From the NCBI GenBank assembly GCA_027341705.1, contig DAIELO010000008.1:1-14978 (forward strand): a DNA stretch of 14,978 bases. Reading direction: 5' to 3'. How positions within the stretch are numbered: the first letter of the stretch is position 1; the number at the start of each line of letters is the position of its first letter. A program made the translations under genes and the position numbers. Under the pieces are notes generated by a model. The model ran no database searches, had not been told where the DNA came from, and saw nothing but the letters and a program-made list of their open reading frames with translations. Source of the DNA: Caryophanales bacterium. GTDB lineage: Bacteria > Bacillota > Bacilli > Alicyclobacillales > SLC66. Of the stretch, positions 1 to 6,487 are shown one piece after another.

Positions 1-2
1 AA

Positions 3-560
3 ACTAACGCTGTACCCTCTCCATCTGTTGTCGAAGAATTATCGTCAATCAGTCAGGTGATTGACAGATCTATCAAAGAATTGCGCAATTCTCTTTATGA
101 TTTGAACTTTGAACTTGAAACTGATTTTTTTGAGTTCATTCGCGAACACGCCATTCAGTTAGAACTTCGCTCTGGCATCAAGACAGAGGTGGATATTCAA
201 GATACTGGTTCCGCTTGGGCCGATCGGGTGGAGGTACAATTAGCGCGAATGGCCAAAGAAGTCCTCACCAACATTCAAAAACACTCACATTCCCGTTTTG
301 TGCGTTTGTGGTTTAACAGAACGCCGCAGGAGATGCGTATCGTCATTTCTGATGATGGTATTGGTTTTAATCCAAAAGTAGCCCAAGAAGACCCGCAGCA
401 TTATGGGATTAAGTCAATTGAGGAACGCTGTAGAATACTTGGCGGAACTGCGAATGTAGATTCTCAACCCGGTCAAGGAACCACGTGGAAATTCCACATT
501 CCCGCACACTATGAAGCACAACACAGCATTCCACAAGCTACCCCAACACATTCCATTTAA
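3..560 (+). CDS. Sensor histidine kinase of the NarL/DegS type, C-terminal part (5' end outside window)
   Basis: The reading frame is open from base 3 to the stop at 558-560, so the gene begins before the window; a GTG at 57 is internal and not a likely start. The visible part is the end of the dimerisation domain (KELRNSLYDL, typical of the HisKA_3 class after its His) followed by a HATPase domain. The N-box is EVLTNIQKHSHS, the G1 box is ISDDGIGFN, and the G2 region is HYGIKSIEERCRILGG, ending in GQGTTWKFHIP. Such kinases autophosphorylate and pass the phosphate to LuxR/NarL-type response regulators. The sensing domain is not visible. No regulator follows it on this strand, since a terminator sits directly downstream. 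The partner may lie upstream of the window or may be the regulator at 3031-3714; that pairing is inference only. Confidence 0.9.
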   Translation, partial: TNAVPSPSVVEELSSISQVIDRSIKELRNSLYDLNFELETDFFEFIREHAIQLELRSGIKTEVDIQDTGSAWADRVEVQLARMAKEVLTNIQKHSHSRFVRLWFNRTPQEMRIVISDDGIGFNPKVAQEDPQHYGIKSIEERCRILGGTANVDSQPGQGTTWKFHIPAHYEAQHSIPQATPTHSI

Positions 561-561
561 T

Positions 562-596
562 AAAAAATCACCCGCTAATTAGCAGGTGATTTTTTA
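562..596. terminator. Bidirectional rho-independent terminator
   Basis: The A-run, stem TCACC.GCT, loop AATT, stem AGC.GGTGA and T-run form a near-perfect hairpin flanked by A6 and T6. It therefore serves both the plus-strand kinase gene that stops at 560 and the minus-strand CoA-disulfide reductase that stops at 624. Confidence 0.9.
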
Positions 597-623
597 TTAA
601 GATCACTTACCATAACGCATGTG

Positions 624-2282
624 TTATACTTTGGAATACCAATCTTTCCACAGTTGCCAAAGCGTATATCCCCCTGCCCAGTTGTAAACAGATTGAAATC
701 CATGCTGTCTTAATATCCGCGAAGCCACATAACTCCTGAATCCACTTCGGCAATAAAGAACCACCGGATGATTGGGATCAAGTTCGTTAATATGATCACG
801 AAAACCAGGAAGCGGAATAAGTTTCGCTCCCTCCATACTGCCTTTCGCAGTTTCGTCAGGATCCCGCACATCTACAATTTGTACATTCGGGGCGAACATG
901 TCAAAATGTTCGGTTTGCACCACTTCTACCAACCCATCCAGAATATTCTGTGCTGTCATCGCTGCCATAATGATAGGATCTTTTGCTGATCCAAAAGGCG
1001 GCGCATAGGCCAAATCCAACTCCATCAGATCGGTGACAGTTAACTTCGAATAAATTGCCGTAGCAAGGACGTCTATGCGCTTGTCGACGCCTTCCGTGCC
1101 AGTAATTTGAGCACCAATAATCTTGCCCTCATCAGGTGTAAAGAGCAATTTGATAATCATGTCCTTTGCCCCAGGATAATATCCTGCATGATGTTTCGAG
1201 ATCGTATAGGAAACTTTATAAGGCTGGTTTGCTCTTTTCGCAGATTTCTCCGTAAGTCCAGTTTGAGCTAAAACTTGATCTTGAAAACGAACGATAGAAG
1301 TACCGAGCACCCCTGCGAATTTTCCTGGCCTCCCCATCATGTGATTAGCAATCACGCGCGCTTGCTTGTTAGCAGGTCCTGCGAGCGGAATCCAAGTGTC
1401 CTCACCTGTCGATTGAAAAGTACTATCCGCCAAGTCACCTGCAGCATAAATATCTGGGTCACTCGACTGTAAATACTCATTCACCTTGATAGAGCCTGCG
1501 ACACCCAAATCAAGTCCTGATTGTTTGGCAATAACCGAATCTGGCCTCACACCTAGTCCTAATAAGAACATGTCACCCGCCACTTCATTGCCTGACTCCA
1601 GCACCACTCGTTGGGCCACTCCATCACCTTGCAACGATTGAATCCCGTCATTCAAAATAAGCTCTACGCCGGCCTTTTCCAGCGCCTTAATCACTGGTAT
1701 GGTCATTTCCGGATCAGCAGGTGGCATGATTTGCGGTGCCTTCTCAATCAAAGACACCTTCAACCCCCTTAACAAGAAAGCCTCTACCATTTCAATGCCA
1801 ATAAAACCTGCGCCAATCACGACTGCATGTTTCACAAGATCACTAGAAATTTTATCCTGAATGGCATCTACATCAGGAACTGATCTTAACTGATACACAT
1901 TTGAAAAATCAATTCCAGGAATCGGCGGACGAATTGGCGCAGCGCCTTGTGCTAATACCAGCTTGTCATAGCTTTCTTCATATGATTGTCCCTTGTCATG
2001 ATCAAGAATTGTCACTGTTTTATGGTCACGATCAATCGACACAAGTTCATTTTTCACACGGACATCTATGTGAAAGCGTGCACGTAAACTTTCAGGCGTA
2101 TTTAAGATTAACTCTTCACGCTCTTTAATTTCACCAGCAATGTAGTAGGGCAGCCCACAATTAGCAAAGGAAACATATTCACCCTTTTCCAAAAGTATAA
2201 TCTCAGCCTTCTCGTTCAGTCTTCTCAACCTTGCTGCGGTTCCTGCCCCAACAGCAACGCCTCCAGCGATGACAATTTTCAT
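624..2282 (-). CDS. CoA-disulfide reductase / persulfide reductase fused to a C-terminal rhodanese domain (CoADR-RHD)
   Basis: This is a 552-residue cytoplasmic FAD/NAD(P)H flavoprotein. Residues 1 to about 330 form the two-nucleotide-binding pyridine-nucleotide disulfide oxidoreductase fold. The FAD motif starts at VIAGGVAVGAG, and the single active Cys is C42 in SFANCGLPYY, the hallmark of CoADR and NADH oxidase/Npsr enzymes. A second nucleotide-binding motif is VIGAGFIGIE, and AAGDLAD binds the FAD. A dimerisation domain follows, and from about residue 455 a rhodanese domain with DVRDP and the active loop CRSGFRS (C511). Known relatives reduce CoA disulfide or CoA persulfide, and the rhodanese Cys carries sulfane sulfur. 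The start has a clear AGGAGG 8 nt upstream. A terminator at 2385-2425 separates it from the preceding unit, so it is probably transcribed alone. The second glycine-loop position reads GGVAVGAG where GGVAGGAS is more usual. Confidence 0.93.
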   Translation of the reverse strand: MKIVIAGGVAVGAGTAARLRRLNEKAEIILLEKGEYVSFANCGLPYYIAGEIKEREELILNTPESLRARFHIDVRVKNELVSIDRDHKTVTILDHDKGQSYEESYDKLVLAQGAAPIRPPIPGIDFSNVYQLRSVPDVDAIQDKISSDLVKHAVVIGAGFIGIEMVEAFLLRGLKVSLIEKAPQIMPPADPEMTIPVIKALEKAGVELILNDGIQSLQGDGVAQRVVLESGNEVAGDMFLLGLGVRPDSVIAKQSGLDLGVAGSIKVNEYLQSSDPDIYAAGDLADSTFQSTGEDTWIPLAGPANKQARVIANHMMGRPGKFAGVLGTSIVRFQDQVLAQTGLTEKSAKRANQPYKVSYTISKHHAGYYPGAKDMIIKLLFTPDEGKIIGAQITGTEGVDKRIDVLATAIYSKLTVTDLMELDLAYAPPFGSAKDPIIMAAMTAQNILDGLVEVVQTEHFDMFAPNVQIVDVRDPDETAKGSMEGAKLIPLPGFRDHINELDPNHPVVLYCRSGFRSYVASRILRQHGFQSVYNWAGGYTLWQLWKDWYSKV

Positions 2283-2340
2283 TGCAAATCCTCCTAAAGT
2301 TTAATTTTAGTTATTATTTGATTGTGTCCCCTGTGTAAAG

Positions 2341-2367
2341 AGTATACCCCCATAAGTTGTGAAACAA
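2341..2367 (-). promoter_or_regulatory. Possible promoter of the CoADR-rhodanese gene
   Basis: On the minus strand a TATACT (complement of 2341-2346) is a good -10 box. The best -35 candidate is TTGTTT (complement of 2362-2367), but its 15-nt spacing is short. The gap between the upstream terminator and the start codon leaves little other room for a promoter. The C-rich run next to the -10 resembles half of a CsoR/CstR-type operator, but no second half is visible. Confidence 0.35.
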
Positions 2368-2384
2368 ATGAGCGAAGGAGACTA

Positions 2385-2425
2385 CAAAAAAACTCGTGTA
2401 TAGTACTTTCATACTATACATGAGT
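2385..2425 (-). terminator. Rho-independent terminator of the efflux/response-regulator unit
   Basis: Fourteen-base arms (2392-2405 and 2412-2425) pair with a single G-T wobble around a 6-nt loop. On the minus strand the hairpin runs straight into seven T residues. It lies 33 nt past the stop of the DHp-domain membrane protein and marks the end of that transcription unit. Confidence 0.9.
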
Positions 2426-2458
2426 AAACGATCCAATGTATTTATAATAACAAAAAAA

Positions 2459-3034
2459 TCATTTAAATGATTCTTTGTTGTCATTTAAATCATGAAATAA
2501 ATTGTCTAATCTAGTCAGTTCATCCTCAACCAATCGTAAATTCGATTCAATCGATTCACTGTGTTTTGAAAACAACAACAGTCGCATGGCTAACAGAGAA
2601 TTTCTTACTTCGTTCACCATCGACCAAGGGATTACCTGCGGAGTCTGAATAAAGCCATAAATCTCCTGCTTGCGACGAATGGACGCCACTTTGTGCTCAC
2701 GACCCAGCCACGCAATATACATACATCCCAGATATACTAACGCCTCAAGAGGAACTTCTGACCAAAAAAAACCGACCTGCGAAAATCGAATGCCTGTTAA
2801 AATAAGCCCTCCGATAATCGCGGGAATAAATCCAAGTAAATACCCAATCGCACCGACCAAGACCACTTCAATGCTCATTTCTATATTATGAAGCAAAAAG
2901 CCCAAAATACACAGACCGATACCGATGACAGCAGCAATTAACGTCATTTTTTGCTTCAAAAAATCAAATAATAGCTGATCATAGTGATGTATTCGAGTTA
3001 ACCTTCCCATCCTATTCGCATCCCAATTTTTCAT
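2459..3034 (-). CDS. Membrane protein with a degenerate histidine-kinase DHp domain and no ATPase domain
   Basis: The product has 191 residues. After a charged N-terminus come hydrophobic segments at about 31-51, 55-82 and 95-110, then a basic linker and a roughly 55-residue helical hairpin. That hairpin matches the HisKA dimerisation pattern: VNEVRNSLLAMRLLL followed by LRLVEDELTRLDNLFHDL. In working kinases the first helix reads HE(V/I)RNPL; here the phospho-accepting His is Asn (N141). The gene stops right after the second helix and a terminator follows, so there is no catalytic ATP-binding domain. The ATG overlaps the stop of the response-regulator gene (ATGA), indicating translational coupling. 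I infer a membrane-bound partner or antagonist of the regulator, or of another kinase, that works by heterodimerisation or sequestration. It may instead be a shrinking relic of a sensor kinase. It cannot be an ordinary kinase by itself. Confidence 0.8.
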   Translation of the reverse strand: MKNWDANRMGRLTRIHHYDQLLFDFLKQKMTLIAAVIGIGLCILGFLLHNIEMSIEVVLVGAIGYLLGFIPAIIGGLILTGIRFSQVGFFWSEVPLEALVYLGCMYIAWLGREHKVASIRRKQEIYGFIQTPQVIPWSMVNEVRNSLLAMRLLLFSKHSESIESNLRLVEDELTRLDNLFHDLNDNKESFK

Positions 3035-3714
3035 GTATTCGACATATCCGAATCATTTGAATTATTTTCATCAACAAGTCCTTCCCTTACCGCATAGGTG
3101 GCAGCTTCCACGCGATTGGATACATGTAGTTTGTCCAATATATTTCTCACGTGATTTCGTACTGTGTTTTCACTGATAAACAGACGTTTTGCGATATCAC
3201 GATTAGAAGCGCCTGTCCCCAACTCTCGTAGCACCTCAATCTCGCGTGCAGTTAATGGCTCCACACCATCACCAACGGGTGCCGAAGCCTTAGGTCTAGA
3301 CATTTCAGATAGAATCCGCAATGCGAGATTACTGGGGACTACAGCCTCTCCTGCTGCAACACTTCGAATAGAATGCAGTAACTCCTCTGGATCCACCGTT
3401 TTTAACACATAACCTTGCGCACCAGATTTTACCGCTTCAAACAAGGAGCGCTCATCTTCGTTCACCGTCAGAATTAAAATTTTCACTTGATGATCCACAT
3501 CACGTATACGTTTTGTGGCTTCCATCCCGCCCATTACAGGCATTGCCAAATCCATGATCAATACATCTGGATGCGTTTTCTGGACTAGTGCAATCGCATC
3601 CCTACCGTTGTCAGCTTCACCTACTACTTCTATATCCGAAGACGCATTAATAATACCGATCACACCTTTTCTAAACAAATGGTGATCGTCAACTACATTA
3701 ACCTGAATCGACAT
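3031..3714 (-). CDS. Two-component response regulator, NarL/FixJ (LuxR-type) family
   Basis: This is a 227-residue cytoplasmic DNA-binding regulator. The receiver domain (about 1-120) has the acidic pair D9-D10, phospho-acceptor D55 in LIMDLAMPVMGG, T83 and K105, so all residues needed for phosphorylation are present. The C-terminal LuxR helix-turn-helix spans about 152-215 (LTAREIEVLRELGTGASNRD, then SENTVRNHVRNI). The tail after 215 is short, polar and Asn/Ser-rich. A GGGTGGG ribosome binding site precedes the ATG. It lies 37 nt downstream of the cation-efflux gene and overlaps the DHp-domain protein by 4 bp, so the three form a unit. DegU, NreC and LiaR/VraR are relatives by overall pattern, but the sequence does not choose among them. 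It could bind the GACTAT/ATAGTC repeats upstream of this unit and of cydA; that is inference. Confidence 0.93.
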   Translation of the reverse strand: MSIQVNVVDDHHLFRKGVIGIINASSDIEVVGEADNGRDAIALVQKTHPDVLIMDLAMPVMGGMEATKRIRDVDHQVKILILTVNEDERSLFEAVKSGAQGYVLKTVDPEELLHSIRSVAAGEAVVPSNLALRILSEMSRPKASAPVGDGVEPLTAREIEVLRELGTGASNRDIAKRLFISENTVRNHVRNILDKLHVSNRVEAATYAVREGLVDENNSNDSDMSNT

Positions 3715-3751
3715 CTTAGTTTCCCACCCAATTGTTAATCTTATATAGCCT

Positions 3752-4651
3752 TTAATAAAATTGGTATTTATTGCTGTGCGGAAAGCCGTGATGATCAGGA
3801 TCCACCTGCGACTCCAACTGAATGGCAGAGTGCACTATTCCAAATCGCAGTTTTAATATTTCCTCAATCTCCTTTATTAAGCGATCTGTTTCTGAAATGA
3901 CTACTTTAGGACCGATAACAACATGCAACGACGCAGCAATATCACGATCAGAAACAGCCCACACATGAATGTCATGGATAGCTAAAATCCCCGGCAATCG
4001 ACTGATTTGTTCATGTAGCATCTCAAGATTAATCGTATTAGGGGTTCCTTCCATTAAAATCAAGAGAGATTCTTTTACAATCCTCCATGAAGTGTATACC
4101 ATTACTACTATTAAAATAAAGGTGATTATTGGATCGAACCATGGTTTGTGCGTCACGCTAACAAGTACCGCGGCCAGAATAACACCTAAAGATACAAATG
4201 CATCTCCTGCAAAATGGACAAAAGCGCTTTTGATATTAAGATTTTGTTCCCCTCGCATCAACATCCAAATAATAATGCCATCCACAAAAAGCGCAACCAA
4301 CGCCGCCCCAATCATCCATCCCGGATGTACGGGCTCAGGGTAAATCAAGCGCATGACGGTTTGACCAAGAATGATAATTGATAACAAGATCAACGAAAAT
4401 CCATTGACAAATGCAGCGACGACTGTTCCTCTCGCAAATCCGTAACTCATCATCTTGGTGCTTGGCCTATGAGCAATACGCTCTGCAAACAAAGTCAACA
4501 ACGCACTGAGAAAATCTGTTCCTACGTGAGCCACATCAGACAGTAACGCCACGCTATGAGAAAAGAAGGCGGCTATGATTTCAAATACAAGTAAACTCCC
4601 GACCAGTATGGCCACGGCGGACAGCCTGCGCACAAGTGTCACAAAATCCAT
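3752..4651 (-). CDS. Cation diffusion facilitator (CDF) efflux transporter, Zn-type
   Basis: This is an integral membrane protein of 299 residues, the usual CDF size, with about six transmembrane helices in residues 10-195 and a cytoplasmic C-terminal domain. Metal-site residues are visible in TM2 (D39, and H42-xxx-D46 in SDVAHVGTD) and in TM5 (H146-xxx-D150 in FVHFAGD). The HxxxD pair in both helices is typical of Zn2+ (also Cd2+ or Co2+) exporters of the ZitB/CzcD group rather than Mn or Fe types. The family exchanges cytosolic metal for protons. The C-terminus ends in a His-rich stretch (DPDHHGFPHSN). The first ATG directly abuts its GAGGGG ribosome binding site, so a GTG at codon 4 (4642) with a 9-nt spacer may be the true start. 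It is followed 37 nt later by the response regulator. Metal specificity is inferred from motifs only. Confidence 0.92.
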   Translation of the reverse strand: MDFVTLVRRLSAVAILVGSLLVFEIIAAFFSHSVALLSDVAHVGTDFLSALLTLFAERIAHRPSTKMMSYGFARGTVVAAFVNGFSLILLSIIILGQTVMRLIYPEPVHPGWMIGAALVALFVDGIIIWMLMRGEQNLNIKSAFVHFAGDAFVSLGVILAAVLVSVTHKPWFDPIITFILIVVMVYTSWRIVKESLLILMEGTPNTINLEMLHEQISRLPGILAIHDIHVWAVSDRDIAASLHVVIGPKVVISETDRLIKEIEEILKLRFGIVHSAIQLESQVDPDHHGFPHSNKYQFY

Positions 4652-4664
4652 CCCCTCATGGGTA

Positions 4665-4748
4665 GACTATCTTTAGATCTTTACATTTTTATGATTTCTC
4701 AACTACACACCAACGGACTATGCAGATATAGTCCATATAGACTATATC
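4665..4748 (-). promoter_or_regulatory. Operator array with GACTAT/ATAGTC half-sites upstream of the CDF unit
   Basis: On the plus strand three half-sites lie exactly 12 bp apart in alternating orientation: GACTAT at 4716-4721, ATAGTC at 4728-4733 and GACTAT at 4740-4745. The first pair is a perfect 7-bp inverted repeat (GGACTAT/ATAGTCC) with a 6-nt spacer. The second pair is a perfect 9-bp inverted repeat (GATATAGTC/GACTATATC) with a 6-nt spacer, and it overlaps the cydC stop codon. A further isolated GACTAT is at 4665-4670, near the CDF start. A possible minus-strand promoter (TTGGTG, 16 nt, TAAAAA) lies between the array and the gene, which would suit an activator site. The same motif occurs upstream of cydA at 10776-10793. 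The regulator is unknown. Confidence 0.65.
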
Positions 4749-6487
4749 GCTACTTCTTGTTGTTGTATTAATTGTTTTTGCACATCCCACATCTGTCGGT
4801 ACAGTCCGTTTTTTTCCAGCAATTCATCATGAGTCCCTCTCTCTACAATTTCACCGCGACTCATCACCAGTATTTCATCCATCAATTCCAGTCCCGTCAA
4901 CCGATGAGTAATCCATAACATCGACTTCCCACGCAACGCCTCGTGGATTGATACAAGCAGCTGTTCTTCTGTAATCGCATCCATGCCAGAAGTAGGCTCA
5001 TCAAAAATGTTAATCGGTGCCCCTGAGAGCACCACCCTGGCAATAGCCAAACGTTGTCGTTCACCACCAGATAGCTTATACCCTTGTTCGCCGATAAACG
5101 TATCGTATTGCTCGGGTAATTTTTGAATAAAGCGATCTGCAAGCGCAATTTTTGCAGCTATTTCAATCTCTTCTACATTAGCATTAGGCCGTGCTAACTG
5201 CAGATTCTGTTTTACGCTGGTATTAAATAAATGTGGCTTTTGTGGTGAGACTGCAATCTGCTGATGGATTGCGTCTATCGTATAGTCTTTGAGCTCATCA
5301 TTACCAAGATTAATAGTACCTTTTTCATAATCAAAAAATCGTGCCAACACTTGTACGAGACTACTTTTCCCAGCCCCACTTGGACCAACAATTGCGGTGT
5401 GTTTTCCCGGTGTCAATTCAAAAGAAATATTTTTGATCACATCAGAGGCGTCAGGAAGATAGCGAAAAAACAACTGATTAATAACTAACGATGGTTCCAT
5501 AGAACCATCGAAATTGCGTTTCCCATCTACTACTGCAGGCTTTGCGTCCAACAAATCAAGCAAATGGCGCATGGATGCAAACCCGCGACCCAAATATTGA
5601 AATGCAAGTGGCAATGGCAATACGGCTTCAAAACTTGCTAACGCGGTTTGCGCAATCACCGTCAGGTCTACTCCCGTTATTTTCCCTAATTGAACCATTG
5701 GAATCGCGACTAGTAGCAACACCCACATCGAGAAGTGATTTAAAAAAATCATCAACCCATTAGTCAATCCACCAATACTCGCCATTTTAATCTGCTTTTG
5801 TACGAGATCACGCTGACGCAAGCTCAAATTACTGATCGCCTTCTCCTCTTGAGAAAACGCTAAAATATCTGACATCCCCTGAATGGTATCCACCAAATCT
5901 GCAGTAAAAGAAGAACGCAACTGTACAATTTCAGACCCCAAATGGTTCCCCAACAGATAAGTAAGGCCTGGTACACCTAGACCTGCAACCAGCAGGATCA
6001 CAATTTGAATCACTCCAAGTTGAATAGAGAACAGTGACAAAAGTAAAAATACGATCACCATCACAACAATCGCGATCAGTGGAGGGGCAATCGCCCGTAA
6101 ATAAAGATCCTGAAGCGTGTCCACATCAGACACCGCACTACTCAGCACATCGCCGCTGCGAAATGTAAATAACCTTGCAGGTGCAAGCGGCTCTAAGCGA
6201 TCATAAAACCACGTACGCATCGTGGACAAAATGCGAAACGTGAGATCATGTGAAAAATATCGTTCCCCGTATCGAAAAACAGCGCGCGCCATGCCAAAAA
6301 ATCGCACACCTACGATAGGTACCCACAATAATAACACTGTAGACGGATGCAATGCGGCACTTGCAATCAGGTACCCTGAAGTGGCTAACAGTCCTATATT
6401 AGAAGCCACAGTTAACACACCAAGTAAAGTAGCCCACGATAGCGCCACTTTATGAGGGATGATAAAGCGATACAAGGTTCTAATCAC
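4742..6487 (-). CDS. cydC: Thiol reductant ABC exporter subunit CydC (ATP-binding/permease)
   Basis: With a GTG start at 6487 the product has 581 residues, normal for this half-transporter. A transmembrane domain fills about 1-310 and an ABC ATPase domain follows. The ATPase domain has Walker A GPSGAGKSS (about 368-376), the Q-loop region VSPQKPHLF, signature LSGGE (472-476), Walker B INIFDEP and the H-loop His in WITHRL (H528). With CydD it forms the inner-membrane exporter for glutathione, cysteine or related thiols needed for cytochrome bd assembly. The GTG is preferred over an ATG at 6511: it has AGGGG 8 nt upstream, while the ATG has no ribosome binding site. The GTG overlaps the cydD stop by 8 bp, indicating coupling. 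The N-terminal NIGLLATSGYLIASAAL is typical of CydC. It is the last gene of the cyd operon; its stop lies inside the operator repeat of the next unit. Confidence 0.93.
   Translation of the reverse strand: MIRTLYRFIIPHKVALSWATLLGVLTVASNIGLLATSGYLIASAALHPSTVLLLWVPIVGVRFFGMARAVFRYGERYFSHDLTFRILSTMRTWFYDRLEPLAPARLFTFRSGDVLSSAVSDVDTLQDLYLRAIAPPLIAIVVMVIVFLLLSLFSIQLGVIQIVILLVAGLGVPGLTYLLGNHLGSEIVQLRSSFTADLVDTIQGMSDILAFSQEEKAISNLSLRQRDLVQKQIKMASIGGLTNGLMIFLNHFSMWVLLLVAIPMVQLGKITGVDLTVIAQTALASFEAVLPLPLAFQYLGRGFASMRHLLDLLDAKPAVVDGKRNFDGSMEPSLVINQLFFRYLPDASDVIKNISFELTPGKHTAIVGPSGAGKSSLVQVLARFFDYEKGTINLGNDELKDYTIDAIHQQIAVSPQKPHLFNTSVKQNLQLARPNANVEEIEIAAKIALADRFIQKLPEQYDTFIGEQGYKLSGGERQRLAIARVVLSGAPINIFDEPTSGMDAITEEQLLVSIHEALRGKSMLWITHRLTGLELMDEILVMSRGEIVERGTHDELLEKNGLYRQMWDVQKQLIQQQEVAI

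Noticed and set aside
2320..2366. CsoR/CstR-like operator before the CoADR gene
   Set aside because: Only one C-run half is visible (TATACCCCC) with no matching G-run, so it cannot be called an operator.
2458..2490. Palindrome ATCATTTAAATGAT and repeated TCATTTAAAT near the end of the DHp-domain gene
   Set aside because: It lies in coding sequence of AT-rich Phe/Lys/Asn codons and needs no special explanation.
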